DNA of 64,000 bases from Promicromonospora sukumoe (GCF_014137995.1 NZ_JACGWV010000001.1:1488001-1552000), one strand, 5' to 3'. Positions 50,145 through 58,537 are shown, numbered from the stretch's first letter. Translations and numbers: made by a program. Notes: generated from the letters alone by a model not told the origin.

Positions 50145-50677
50145 CGGCTGTACGTCGCGGTCAGCGTGGCGCGGCCCAGCAGGTGGAAGTACACGTTGAA
50201 CGCCACCTGCGCGTTGGTGCTGTCGGGGCCGAGGCCCAGCTCGCCCGGCGCCACGTCCAGGGCGTGCACGGCGAAGATGTAGCGGTGCGGGTGGTCGCCG
50301 GGCGGCGGGCCCGCGCCCTCGAAGCCCGGGGTGTGGCCGTCGCTGCGGGTCTGGAACGCGCCGGCGGGCAGGCCCGAGCCGTCGGGGGCGCCCGCGCCGG
50401 TCTCCAGCGACGTGACGTCCGCCGGCAGGTCGGCGACGGTCCAGTGCTGGTAGCCCATCGGCGTCGGCGCGTCCGGGTCGTAGCAGGTCACGACGAACGA
50501 CCGCGTGCCCTCCGGGAAGCCGCTCCACTCCAGGGCGGGCGAGACGTTGCGGTCGTGCGCGGCGTGCGCGTCGGGCATGCGCTCGCCGTCGGTCAGGTCG
50601 GTGCTCTTGACCGAGAAGACCATGGGCGCGGGCAGCAGCGTGTACGGGTCCGGCGGGTAGGGACGAGTGAAATCCAT
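50141..50677 (-). CDS. YbhB/YbcL-family PEBP-like protein
   Basis: This 178-residue phosphatidylethanolamine-binding-protein homologue has the central motifs VTCYDPDAPTPMGYQHW and HRYIFAVHALD (the anion-binding pocket with conserved Asp/Pro/His), plus AFNVYFHLLGRATLTATY at the end. No signal peptide is evident. Ligand and function are unknown; some members act as kinase-like or lipid-binding regulators. It is coupled to the deacylase gene by an ATGA overlap. A -10-like CAGAGT lies 6 bases before the start. Confidence 0.9.
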   Translation of the reverse strand: MDFTRPYPPDPYTLLPAPMVFSVKSTDLTDGERMPDAHAAHDRNVSPALEWSGFPEGTRSFVVTCYDPDAPTPMGYQHWTVADLPADVTSLETGAGAPDGSGLPAGAFQTRSDGHTPGFEGAGPPPGDHPHRYIFAVHALDVAPGELGLGPDSTNAQVAFNVYFHLLGRATLTATYSR

Positions 50678-50757
50678 GGCCCCACTCTGCCGGTCCGGCG
50701 GGTCAGGTGCCAGCAACCACCCCGCCGTCGCCGCTCCGGGGTCGGCGGCCGCCGGGG

Positions 50758-51387
50758 TCAGGTGACCCGGAGCAGGTGGCGGAACGCCGTCGCGGCCCGC
50801 GTCGGGCTGGGCTCGTCGCCGGTGATGAGGTCGGCGTAGGTGAGCGACTCCGAGACCCGCACCAGCAGGTACGCCAGCTCCTCGGGCGTGATGGTGCCGC
50901 CGAAGGGCTCGGTCCCCAGGTCGCGGACCACGAGCCACTCGACGGTGGCGACGAACCGGCGCTGGATCGGGCTGTCCGCGGTGGTCAGCAGCCGCAGCGA
51001 GCGGGCGGGCTCCCGGCGCAGGAACGCGCGGAAGTAGTCGGCCTCGATCAGGTCGCGCGCGAACGTGGTCAGCAGCGTCGCGAGCCGTTCGGCGCCCGTG
51101 AGGTGCTCGGCGGCGTGCTCGGCCTGCACGAGCGTGGGCACGGCGAGCGACCACAGCACCTCGGAGAGCAGCGCGTCCCGGTTGCCGACCCAGCGGAACA
51201 CCGAGGTGCGGTCCACGCCGAGCTGCGTGGCGAGCGGGCCCATGTCGATGCGGTAGCCCTCGATGAACGTGTCCCGCGCCAGGTCGAGCACGCGCTGCGC
51301 CTCGGGGTGCGTGGACAGCCGGGCGGAGAGGCGGCTCGGCGCCGCGTCGAGCCCGACCGTCGCGATGCTCGACGTCGTGGTCGTCAT
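50758..51387 (-). CDS. QsdR-like TetR family regulator
   Basis: This 209-residue regulator has a TetR HTH with IDMGPLATQLGVDRTSVFRWVGNRDALLSEVLWSL, matching QsdR-type regulators, and a QsdR-like C-terminal ligand domain. The start is uncertain between 51387 and 51399; neither has a strong RBS. It is divergent from an SDR gene, with TGCA repeats and an ATGCA-N6-TGCAT palindrome in the gap. It probably controls itself and perhaps the divergent catabolic gene. Confidence 0.85.
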   Translation of the reverse strand: MTTTTSSIATVGLDAAPSRLSARLSTHPEAQRVLDLARDTFIEGYRIDMGPLATQLGVDRTSVFRWVGNRDALLSEVLWSLAVPTLVQAEHAAEHLTGAERLATLLTTFARDLIEADYFRAFLRREPARSLRLLTTADSPIQRRFVATVEWLVVRDLGTEPFGGTITPEELAYLLVRVSESLTYADLITGDEPSPTRAATAFRHLLRVT

Positions 51388-51420
51388 CAGGTCATCCAAC
51401 CGTCCGCCGGGGTCCGGTGC

Positions 51421-51456
51421 AACAGAATGCAGATTGATGCATAAAGGACATCTGTT
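51421..51456. promoter_or_regulatory. Operator candidate of the QsdR-like regulator
   Basis: ATGCA-N6-TGCAT (51428-51443) is a perfect inverted repeat. It is nested within AACAGA (51421) and TCTGTT (51451). TGCA also recurs at 51419, 51429 and 51439, at an exact 10-base period, so it faces one side of the helix. Confidence 0.6.
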
Positions 51457-51506
51457 CCTCTCAGCACCCTATCCGCCGGGGACGGGGCGTGCTACGGTCC
51501 CCATGC

Positions 51507-51524
51507 AAACCGACCAGACGGTAC
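51507..51524. promoter_or_regulatory. AAACCGACC-type TetR half-site upstream of the SDR gene
   Basis: AAACCGACCAGACGGTAC carries one perfect half of the palindrome AAACCGACC-GGTCGGTTT and a weaker second half. It sits 10 bases before the GTG at 51535. A better copy lies at 54852. Confidence 0.55.
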
Positions 51525-51534
51525 GGAGGTACGC

Positions 51535-52368
51535 GTGGCTGACGACGACGTCGCCGAGGGGTACGAGAGCGGGACGGGCGACCCCGGGCGCAGGTTCGCG
51601 GGCCGCGTCGCGCTCGTCACCGGCGCGAGCCGGGGGATCGGCCTCGCGGTCGCCCGCCGGATCGTGGCCGAGAGCGGCCGGGTGGTGATCACCGGCCGCG
51701 ACCCCGGGACGCTCGCGGAGGCGGTCGCCGTCCTGGGCGCGGACCGCGCCCTGGGCGTGGCGGGCAAGGCGGACGACGCCGGGCACCGCGCCGACGTGCT
51801 CGCCCGGACGGCTGAGCGGTTCGGGCGCCTGGACCACCTGGTGAACAACGCCGGGATCAACCCCGCCTACGGTCCGCTCGCGCAGCTCGACACGGGCGCG
51901 GCCCGCAAGATCCTGGAGGTGAACGTGATCGCCGCGCTGGAGTGGACCCGGGACACGGTGGCCGCGGCCGCAGGGGCGGCGGCCGCCACAGGGTCAGTGG
52001 CAGGGCCGGCCGCGCTCCGCTCCGTCGTGAACATGGCGTCCCTGGCGGGCACGACGTCGGCGTCGAACATCGGGTTCTACGGCGTCTCGAAGGCGGCCCT
52101 GATCAACCTGACCGTCCAGCTCTCCGACGAGCTCGCCCCGGCCACGCGCGTCAACGCGCTCGCGCCCGCCGTCGTCAAGACGAGGCTGGCGCGAGCCCTG
52201 TACGAGGGGCGCGAGGAGGAGGCCGCGCGCGCCTACCCGCTGCGGCGCCTCGGGGTGCCGGACGACGTGGCCGGGCCCGCCGCCTTCCTCCTGTCCGACG
52301 ACGCCGCCTGGGTCACCGGGCAGACCCTCCTGGTCGACGGCGGGGCCAGCGTGCGGGCGGCGTGGTGA
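51535..52368 (+). CDS. SDR family oxidoreductase (catabolic cluster)
   Basis: This 277-residue short-chain dehydrogenase has TGASRGIG, NNAG (LVNNAGIN), a Ser in VVNMASLAG and YGVSK as Tyr-x3-Lys. The C-terminal end AWVTGQTLLVDGGASV is typical of FabG-like reductases. An unusual Ala/Gly-rich stretch (AAAAGAAAATGSVAGPAA) interrupts the region before the catalytic Ser. Substrate unknown; it heads the catabolic cluster, so a hydroxy/keto-acyl substrate is likely. GGAGG precedes the GTG. Confidence 0.88.
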   Translation: MADDDVAEGYESGTGDPGRRFAGRVALVTGASRGIGLAVARRIVAESGRVVITGRDPGTLAEAVAVLGADRALGVAGKADDAGHRADVLARTAERFGRLDHLVNNAGINPAYGPLAQLDTGAARKILEVNVIAALEWTRDTVAAAAGAAAATGSVAGPAALRSVVNMASLAGTTSASNIGFYGVSKAALINLTVQLSDELAPATRVNALAPAVVKTRLARALYEGREEEAARAYPLRRLGVPDDVAGPAAFLLSDDAAWVTGQTLLVDGGASVRAAW

Positions 52369-52406
52369 GCCGCCCGGCGGCGGCGCTCGCGGTGAAGGAT
52401 GTGCCC

Positions 52407-53018
52407 ATGCGCACCACGAACGTCCACGACCAGGTCCTGCGGGCCGCCCTCGACCTGTTCGCCTCGCAGGGCTACGCGACCACGAGCGTCCAGCAGATCG
52501 TCGCCGCCGCCGGGGTCACCAAGGGGGCGATGTACCACTACTTCGCGTCCAAGGACGACCTGCTGTTCGCGATCTACGAGCGGATGCTCTCGCTGCAGAA
52601 GGCCCGCCTCGACCAGCTCGTGGCGGCGGGGGACGAGCGCGGGGACGACGTCGAGCAGGTGCTGCGGGCCGTGTGCGAGGACGTGGTGACCACGTCGATC
52701 GAGCTGCTGGCGGAGGGCACCGTGTTCACCCGCAGCCAGCACATGCTGGCGCCGGAGCGGCAGGCGGAGGTCAAGCGCCGCCGTCGGGCGTACCACGACG
52801 ACTTCCAGGCGCTCCTGGAGCGCGGGATCAAGGAGGGGGTGTTCCGCGACGACGTGCCCACCGCGGTGCTCATCGCGCACTTCTTCTCCGACGTGCACTA
52901 CCTGCCCCAGTGGTACTCGCCCGCGGGGCCCGAGACCACCGCGCAGCTCGCGGAGCAGCTCACCGAGCTGTTCCTGCGCGGCATCAGAAGCACCGGACAC
53001 AGCAGCAGGAAGGACTGA
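52407..53018 (+). CDS. TetR family regulator (catabolic cluster)
   Basis: This 203-residue regulator has the HTH LRAALDLFASQGYATTSVQQIVAAAGVTKGAMYHYFASKDDLLFAIY and a C-terminal ligand domain resembling FadR/KstR2-type regulators of acyl-CoA catabolism (QWYSPAGPETTAQLAEQLTELFLRG). GAAGGA lies 7 bases before the ATG at 52407. It is followed 4 bases later by the MDR reductase gene. It likely binds the AAACCGACC-type sites at 51507 and 54852 and is induced by a pathway intermediate. Confidence 0.88.
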   Translation: MRTTNVHDQVLRAALDLFASQGYATTSVQQIVAAAGVTKGAMYHYFASKDDLLFAIYERMLSLQKARLDQLVAAGDERGDDVEQVLRAVCEDVVTTSIELLAEGTVFTRSQHMLAPERQAEVKRRRRAYHDDFQALLERGIKEGVFRDDVPTAVLIAHFFSDVHYLPQWYSPAGPETTAQLAEQLTELFLRGIRSTGHSSRKD

Positions 53019-53021
53019 CAC

Positions 53022-54044
53022 GTGAACCCACCCACGGCGATGAAGGCGTGGCGCGTGGTTTCCCACGGGGAGCCCGAGCAGGTGCTGGAGCTGCACGACG
53101 TGCCGGTGCCCGAGCCCGGACCGGGCGAGGTGCTGGTGCGGGTCCGGGCCGTGGCCGTGAACTTTCCCGACGTGCTGCTCGCCCGCGGCGAGTACCAGGA
53201 GCGGCCCGACCTGCCGTTCGTGCCGGGCATCGAGCTGTGCGGCGACGTCGTGGCGCTGGGGCCCGGCGTGACCGAGGGGGAGCGGGTGCGCGTGGGCGAC
53301 CGCGTCGTCGGCTCGAAGATCGGGGTGCTGGCGCAGTACGCGACGGTCCCGGCCCAGGCGGTGCACGCGGCGCCGTCGGCCCTGGACGACGCGCAGGCCG
53401 CGGCGCTGACGATCGCGTACCAGACGGCGTGGTTCGGGCTGCACCGGCGGGCCGGGCTGCGGGCCGGCGAGACGCTGCTGGTGCACGCCGCCGCGGGCGG
53501 GGTGGGCACGGCGGCGTGCCAGCTCGGCAGGGCGGCCGGCGCGCGCGTGGTCGGGGTGGTGGGCAGCCCGGAGAAGGTGGCGGCGGCCCGCGCCGCGGGC
53601 GCCGACGAGGTGTTCCTGCGCGACGACGACTGGGTCGGCGCGCTGCGCCGACCGGGCGTGGACGTCGTGTTCGACCCGGTGGGCGGCGACTCCTTCGAGG
53701 GCTCCACGCGCTGCCTGGCGTTCGAGGGGCGGATCGTCGTGGTCGGCTTCGCGAGCGGGCGGATGCCGAAGGTCCGGGCCGACCTCGCGCTGGTGAAGAA
53801 CTACGGCGTGCTCGGCCTGCACTGGGCGCTCTACCAGCAGCGGCGCCCCGACCTGGTGGACGCCGCGCACGCCGAGCTGACCCGGCTCGCGGCCGACGGC
53901 GTGCTGCGGCCCGCACTCGGCGGCGTGGTCGGGTTCGGCGAGGCGCCCGCGGCGGTGGCGCGGCTCGCGGGCGGCGCGACGACGGGGCGGCTCGTGGTCC
54001 GGGTGGCCGACGACGCCGTGGTCGGCGACGAGGTGGCGGCATGA
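53022..54044 (+). CDS. MDR family NADPH:quinone oxidoreductase-like protein
   Basis: This 340-residue medium-chain reductase lacks zinc ligands. It has the N-terminal GroES-like domain (PEPGPGEVLVRVRAVAVNFPDVLLARGEYQ, the QOR signature) and a Rossmann domain with HAAAGGVGTAACQLGRAAGARVVGV. It probably reduces an enone or enoyl compound with NADPH. It is transcribed after the TetR gene with GGAAGGA upstream of the GTG and overlaps the next SDR by 4 bases. Confidence 0.9.
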   Translation: MNPPTAMKAWRVVSHGEPEQVLELHDVPVPEPGPGEVLVRVRAVAVNFPDVLLARGEYQERPDLPFVPGIELCGDVVALGPGVTEGERVRVGDRVVGSKIGVLAQYATVPAQAVHAAPSALDDAQAAALTIAYQTAWFGLHRRAGLRAGETLLVHAAAGGVGTAACQLGRAAGARVVGVVGSPEKVAAARAAGADEVFLRDDDWVGALRRPGVDVVFDPVGGDSFEGSTRCLAFEGRIVVVGFASGRMPKVRADLALVKNYGVLGLHWALYQQRRPDLVDAAHAELTRLAADGVLRPALGGVVGFGEAPAAVARLAGGATTGRLVVRVADDAVVGDEVAA

Positions 54045-54811
54045 CCGCCCCGGGCGCGGGCCCGACCGCCGCCGGGCTGCACGACCTGACCGGCCGGGTC
54101 GCCGTCGTGACGGGCGCGGCGCGTGGGATCGGCGCGGCGTACGTGCGCATCCTGCACGACGCCGGGGCGCACGTGGTGATCACCGACGTCCTGGACGACG
54201 AGGGCCGCGCGCTGGCCGCCGACCTGGGGGAGCGGGCCCGGTTCGCGCACCTCGACGTGACCGACGAGGACGCGTGGGAACGGGTCGTGGGCCAGGTGGT
54301 CGACGAGCTCGGCGGCGTGGACGTGCTGGTCAACAACGCGGGCATCGCGAACGCCGCCCCCATCGAGCACTTCACGCTCGCCAAGTGGAACGCCGTGATG
54401 GCGGTCAACGCCACGGGCGTGTTCCTGGGCTGCCGCGCCGTGGTGCCCACGATGAAGGCCGCCGGGCGCGGCTCGATCATCAACATCTCCTCGGTCGAGG
54501 GGCTGCGCGGGAGCTGGAGCCTGCACGGCTACACCGCCTCCAAGTTCGCCGTGCGGGGCCTGACCAAGTCGCTCGCCGTCGAGCTCGGCAAGGACGGCAT
54601 CCGGGTCAACTCCGTGCACCCCGGCCTGGTCCTGACCGAGATGAGCGCCCGGATCGACCCCGACGCGCTCGTCATCCCGCTCGGCCGCCCGGGCGTCCCC
54701 GACGACCTGGCCGGGACCATCCTGTTCCTCGCGAGCGAGGCGTCGGCGTGGATCACCGGCCAGGAGATCGTGGTCGACGGCGGCATGACCAGCGGGATAC
54801 CGCACCGGTAG
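54041..54811 (+). CDS. SDR family oxidoreductase (3-hydroxysteroid/3-hydroxyacyl-type)
   Basis: This 256-residue SDR has TGAARGIG, NNAG, Ser in INISSVEGL and YTASK. It ends ASAWITGQEIVVDGGMTSG. It resembles actinobacterial 3(20)-hydroxysteroid dehydrogenases and 3-hydroxybutyrate dehydrogenases. In the levulinate pathway a related SDR (LvaD) reduces the 4-oxo group, so this protein or the one at 51535 could do so here. The ATG overlaps the MDR stop. Confidence 0.9.
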   Translation: MTAPGAGPTAAGLHDLTGRVAVVTGAARGIGAAYVRILHDAGAHVVITDVLDDEGRALAADLGERARFAHLDVTDEDAWERVVGQVVDELGGVDVLVNNAGIANAAPIEHFTLAKWNAVMAVNATGVFLGCRAVVPTMKAAGRGSIINISSVEGLRGSWSLHGYTASKFAVRGLTKSLAVELGKDGIRVNSVHPGLVLTEMSARIDPDALVIPLGRPGVPDDLAGTILFLASEASAWITGQEIVVDGGMTSGIPHR

Positions 54812-54851
54812 GACGGCCGCCGGCTGGCCGCGGGTGCGGTATCCCCGTGAC

Positions 54852-54869
54852 AAACCGGCCGGTCGGTTT
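54852..54869. promoter_or_regulatory. TetR operator upstream of the liv operon
   Basis: AAACCGGCC-GGTCGGTTT is an 18-base inverted repeat with 8 of 9 positions symmetric, 44 bases before livG. It shares the AAACCGrCC half-site with 51507. Confidence 0.7.
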
Positions 54870-54912
54870 CTCGCTCTTCCCTCCGATCCGACGACGACAC
54901 GACGAGGTGCCG

Positions 54913-55824
54913 ATGACGACGACGAGCAAGGCAGCAGACAGCCCGCCCCGGCTGGAGGTCTCGGGGCTGACCGTGACGTTTGGCGGCCTCACCGCCCTGG
55001 ACGACGTGTCCTTCACCGTGGCCGACGGCGAGACCGTCGCGCTGATCGGCCCCAACGGCGCCGGCAAGACCACGGTCTTCAACGCCGTGTGCGGCCTGGT
55101 GCGCGCCCGGCGGGGCCGGGTCCGGGTGGACGGGGCGCCCGCGCCGTCGGCCCCGACCGGACTGCTGGGGGCCGGGGTGTCCCGGACGCTGCAGGGCCTG
55201 GGGCTGTTCGACCGCCTCACCGTGCTGGAGAACGTGCTCGTGCCGCTGACCAGCACGGGCGGACGCGCCCGGAGGGTCGCAGGCCGTCGCGACCCGGACG
55301 ACGTCGGCGCGGCCCGCGAGACGCTGGACGGGCTCGGGCTCGCCGACCTCGCGGCGGTCCCCGCCGGGACGCTGCCCTACCCGGACCGCAAGCGCGTGGC
55401 GCTCGCCCGCGCCCTGGTGACGCGGCCCCGGCTGCTGCTCCTGGACGAGCCCGCCGGCGGGCTCGGCGCCGCCGACATCGACCGGCTCGCCGGGACCGTG
55501 CGCGACGTGGCCGGCGACGGCTGCTCCGTGCTGCTGGTCGAGCATCACGTCGACTTCGTGACGGACGTGGCCGACCGCGTGGTGGTGCTCGACTTCGGGC
55601 ACGTCATCGCGAGCGGCACCCCGGAGCAGGTGCGCCGCGACCCGGCCGTCGAGGAGGCCTACCTCGGGGTGCCGGCGCCACCGTTGGTCGAGCCTGTCGA
55701 GACCGGTAGCGCGGGGGTCTCGACAAGCTCGACCAGCGACAGCCCGCGGGTCGAGCCTGTCGAGACCGGTAGCCCGCGGGTCGAGCCTGTCGAGACCAAG
55801 GGCACCTCCGGGGAGACCGCATGA
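54913..55824 (+). CDS. livG: Branched-chain-amino-acid-type ABC transporter ATPase LivG
   Basis: This 303-residue ATPase has Walker A GPNGAGKTT, the LivG-typical GVSRTLQGLGLFDRLTVLENV, a variant signature LPYPDRKRVALARAL (lacking the SGG), Walker B LLLLDEPAGGLG and switch His in VEHHVDFV. From about residue 255 a 48-residue tail is translated REP DNA: VEPVETGS repeats three times, so the C-terminus is much longer than usual. First gene of the transporter operon, with a TetR operator upstream. It overlaps livF by 4 bases. Substrate is probably a small carboxylate or acyl compound rather than leucine. Confidence 0.9.
   Translation: MTTTSKAADSPPRLEVSGLTVTFGGLTALDDVSFTVADGETVALIGPNGAGKTTVFNAVCGLVRARRGRVRVDGAPAPSAPTGLLGAGVSRTLQGLGLFDRLTVLENVLVPLTSTGGRARRVAGRRDPDDVGAARETLDGLGLADLAAVPAGTLPYPDRKRVALARALVTRPRLLLLDEPAGGLGAADIDRLAGTVRDVAGDGCSVLLVEHHVDFVTDVADRVVVLDFGHVIASGTPEQVRRDPAVEEAYLGVPAPPLVEPVETGSAGVSTSSTSDSPRVEPVETGSPRVEPVETKGTSGETA
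55686..55797. repeat. Four REP-like elements inside livG
   Basis: GGTCGAGCCTGTCGAGACC occurs at 55686, 55749 and 55779, and inverted at 55716 (as GGTCTCGACAAGCTCGACC). The last two are 30 bases apart, an exact multiple of three. The same family occurs at 13920 and 14061. The reading frame runs through it without stops. Confidence 0.9.
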
Positions 55825-56549
55825 GCACCCTCACGGTCGAGCGGCTCACCGTCGGCTACGGCGACGGCGCCCCCGTGCTCGACGGCCTGGACCTGGAGGT
55901 GCCCGACGGCGGCGTCGTCGCCCTGCTCGGCGCCAACGGGGCCGGCAAGACCACGCTGCTGCGTGCCCTGACCGGCCTGACCCCCGTCCGGAGCGGGCGC
56001 GTGCTGCTCGACGGCGCCGACCTGACCGGCCTGCCCACCGAGGACCGCGTCCGCCGCGGGCTCGCGCTCGTGCCCGAGGGGCGCGGCGTCGTGGCGGAGC
56101 TGACCGTCGCCGAGAACCTGCGGCTCGGCGCGCTGTGGAGGTACGCGGGACGGGGCGGCCGCCCCGGGCGGGACGCCGCCGTCGGGCAGATGTACGAGCT
56201 GTTCGAGCCCCTGGCCCGGCGCCGTGACGCCGCGGGCCACACCCTGTCCGGCGGCGAGCGGCAGATGCTCGCCCTCGCCCGGGCGCTCGTGGCCCGGCCC
56301 TCCGTGCTGCTGCTCGACGAACCCTCCCTCGGGCTGGCGCCCCTGGTCGTCGCCCAGCTCCTCGGCGTGCTGCGCGACCAGGCCGAGGCCACCGGCCTCA
56401 CCGTGCTCCTGGCCGAGCAGAACGTCACCGGCGCGCTGTCGGTCGCCGACCGCGGCGTCGTCCTGTCCCTGGGGGAGGTCGTCGCCGACCGGCCCGCCGC
56501 CGCGCTCGCCGCCGACCCCGCCCTCCGCCACGCCTACCTGGGCTTCTGA
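55821..56549 (+). CDS. livF: Branched-chain-amino-acid-type ABC transporter ATPase LivF
   Basis: This 242-residue ATPase has Walker A GANGAGKTT, LVPEGRGVVAELTVAENL (the LivF hallmark), signature LSGGERQMLALARAL, Walker B LLLDEPSLGLAP and switch region LLAEQNV. It pairs with LivG on the LivHM core. The ATG overlaps the livG stop by 4 bases. Confidence 0.94.
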   Translation: MSTLTVERLTVGYGDGAPVLDGLDLEVPDGGVVALLGANGAGKTTLLRALTGLTPVRSGRVLLDGADLTGLPTEDRVRRGLALVPEGRGVVAELTVAENLRLGALWRYAGRGGRPGRDAAVGQMYELFEPLARRRDAAGHTLSGGERQMLALARALVARPSVLLLDEPSLGLAPLVVAQLLGVLRDQAEATGLTVLLAEQNVTGALSVADRGVVLSLGEVVADRPAAALAADPALRHAYLGF

Positions 56550-56587
56550 GACCAGAGCCGCTGAGACCGGAGAGAGGAGACCAGCCG

Positions 56588-57466
56588 ATGGAAAGACTCG
56601 TGTTCCTGCTGTCGACGGGGCTGGCGCGCGGCGCCGTCCTCGCCCTGTTCGCGCTGTCGCTCGTCATCGTCTACCGCGCCACCCGGACCGTGAACTTCGC
56701 GCAGGCCGCGATGGCGGTCGCGCCCGTGTACGTGGCGTTCGCGGTCACGTCCGCCACCGGCTCGTACTGGCTGGGGCTGGCCGCCGCGCTCGCCGCCGGG
56801 GCGCTGCTCGGCGCCGTCGTCGAACGGTGGCTGATCCGCCGGGTGCCCCGGGACAACCCGCTGGCCGGGATCATCGTGGCGATCGGCCTGGTCATGGTGA
56901 TCCAGGCCGGGCTCGCCATCGCGTTCGGACCCGACCACCGGCCCGTGCACGCCCCGTTCTCGCAGCGGCCCCTCGCGGTCGGCGGCGTGAACCTGCTCAG
57001 CCCCTACGACCTGTTCGTGCTCGTGGTCGCCGCCGTCGTCATGGGCGGCCTCGCCCTCCTGTTCAACCGGACCTCGCTGGGCCTGCGGCTGCGCGCCGCC
57101 GCCTTCGCCCCCGAGACGTCGCGGCTCCTGGGCGTCCGCGTGCCGCGCATGGTCACCCTCGGCTGGACCCTGTCGGTCGCCACCGCGGCGCTCGCGGCCC
57201 TGCTGCTCGTGCCCACCGGGCTCGGCCTGGACCCCCACGCCGCCGACGTGCTGTTCGTGAACGCGTTCGCCGCCGCCGTCATCGGCGGGCTCGACTCGCC
57301 CGCCGGGGCGCTGGCCGCCGGGCTGACGGTCGGCGTGCTGGCGAGCCTCGTGACCGGGTACGCCTCGGCCGCCGCCGCACCCCTGGCGGTGCTCGCGCTG
57401 CTCACGGTCGTGCTGCTCGTGCGGCCCCACGGCCTCTTCGCCGCCAGGGAGGCCCGGACCGCATGA
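56588..57466 (+). CDS. livH: Branched-chain-amino-acid-type ABC permease LivH
   Basis: This 292-residue permease has eight membrane helices. The family loop is present as GLRLRAAAFAPETSRLLGVRV, with VNAFAAAVIGGLDSPAGALAAGL after it. ERLVFLLSTGLARGAVLALFALSLVIVYRATRTVNFAQAAMA is a typical start. GAGAGGAGA precedes the ATG. It overlaps livM by 4 bases. Confidence 0.93.
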   Translation: MERLVFLLSTGLARGAVLALFALSLVIVYRATRTVNFAQAAMAVAPVYVAFAVTSATGSYWLGLAAALAAGALLGAVVERWLIRRVPRDNPLAGIIVAIGLVMVIQAGLAIAFGPDHRPVHAPFSQRPLAVGGVNLLSPYDLFVLVVAAVVMGGLALLFNRTSLGLRLRAAAFAPETSRLLGVRVPRMVTLGWTLSVATAALAALLLVPTGLGLDPHAADVLFVNAFAAAVIGGLDSPAGALAAGLTVGVLASLVTGYASAAAAPLAVLALLTVVLLVRPHGLFAAREARTA

Positions 57467-58509
57467 GGACTCACGGAGCGAGACTCCTGCTGCGCGCCGG
57501 CCTGCTCACGCTGCTGGCCCTGGGCGCCACCTTCCTGCTCGACCCGTACCGCAACTACCAGCTCGCGACCGCGACCGGGGTCTTCGTCGCCGTCGCGGGG
57601 CTCACCCTGCTGGTCGGGCTCACGGGCCAGCTCTCCCTGGGGCACGCCGTGCTCATGGCCGCGGGCGGGTACGGGTACGCCCTGACCGCGACCCGGGTCG
57701 AGTCCGCGATCGAGGGCACCCCGGTGGCCGACGGCGCCGGCGGCTGGCTCCTGCCCCTGCTCGCCGGGGTGGCCGGCGCGCTCGCCACCGCCGGGCTGCT
57801 CGGCCTGCTCCTCGGGCTGGCCGCGGCCCGGCTGCGTGGCCCCTACCTCGCGGGCCTGACGCTCGCCCTGGTCATCGCGCTGCCCTCGGTCGCGAGCACC
57901 GTGCCCGGGCTCGCGGGCGAGCAGGGCGTACGCGCCCCGTTCGTCCCCGTGCCCGACGCGCTCGCCGCGCTCATCGCCACCGAGCAGTGGCACGCGTGGC
58001 TCGCGATCATCGTCGCGGCCTGCGCCGTCACGCCGCTGGTCGCCCTGCGCGCCGGGCGCGCGGGCCTGCGCATGCGCGCGGTGCACGACGACGAGACCGC
58101 CGCGCGCCTGGCCGGCGTCGACCCCGGGCGGGTCAAGGCCGGGGCGTTCGTGCTCAGCTCCCTGGCCGCGGGCCTGGGCGGCGTCGTCCTCGCGATCGTC
58201 ACGCAGCAGGTCAGCCCCGGCGCGTACGGCCTCGGGTTCTCCCTCCTGCTCGTGGTCGCCGCCGTGGTCGGCGGGCTCGGCTCGCTCGGCGGCGCCGCGC
58301 TCGGCGCGGTGCTCGTGACGCTGCTGCCGTGGGTCGTCGACCAGGCCACGACGGCGCTGCCCGCCGACCTCGGCCACCGGCTGGCGGGCAACCTCGAGAT
58401 CGCCCTGTTCGGCGTCGTCGTGATCGTCGTGACCGTGCTCCGGCCGGGCGGGCTCGCCGACCTCTTCCCCGGCCGCAAGCACGCTCCAGAGCAAGTTCCC
58501 AGCACGTAG
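57463..58509 (+). CDS. livM: Branched-chain-amino-acid-type ABC permease LivM
   Basis: This 348-residue permease has about nine membrane helices. Signature segments are GLTLLVGLTGQLSLGHAVLMAAGGY, ARLRGPYLAGLTLALVIAL and RAVHDDETAARLAGVDPGRVKAGAFVLSSLAAGLGG. With LivH it forms the membrane core. The stop codon lies within the first unit of an 18-base tandem repeat, and the last residues (PEQVPST) are encoded by or next to it. Confidence 0.93.
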   Translation: MRTHGARLLLRAGLLTLLALGATFLLDPYRNYQLATATGVFVAVAGLTLLVGLTGQLSLGHAVLMAAGGYGYALTATRVESAIEGTPVADGAGGWLLPLLAGVAGALATAGLLGLLLGLAAARLRGPYLAGLTLALVIALPSVASTVPGLAGEQGVRAPFVPVPDALAALIATEQWHAWLAIIVAACAVTPLVALRAGRAGLRMRAVHDDETAARLAGVDPGRVKAGAFVLSSLAAGLGGVVLAIVTQQVSPGAYGLGFSLLLVVAAVVGGLGSLGGAALGAVLVTLLPWVVDQATTALPADLGHRLAGNLEIALFGVVVIVVTVLRPGGLADLFPGRKHAPEQVPST

Positions 58510-58537
58510 CTCCTTCCCAGCACGTAGCTCCTTCCCA
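58496..58537. repeat. 18-base tandem repeat (2.3 copies) spanning the livM stop
   Basis: TTCCCAGCACGTAGCTCC occurs at 58496 and 58514, then TTCCCA begins a third copy. The TAG of the first unit is the livM stop. The repeat separates livM from the binding-protein gene by 48 bases. Confidence 0.9.
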
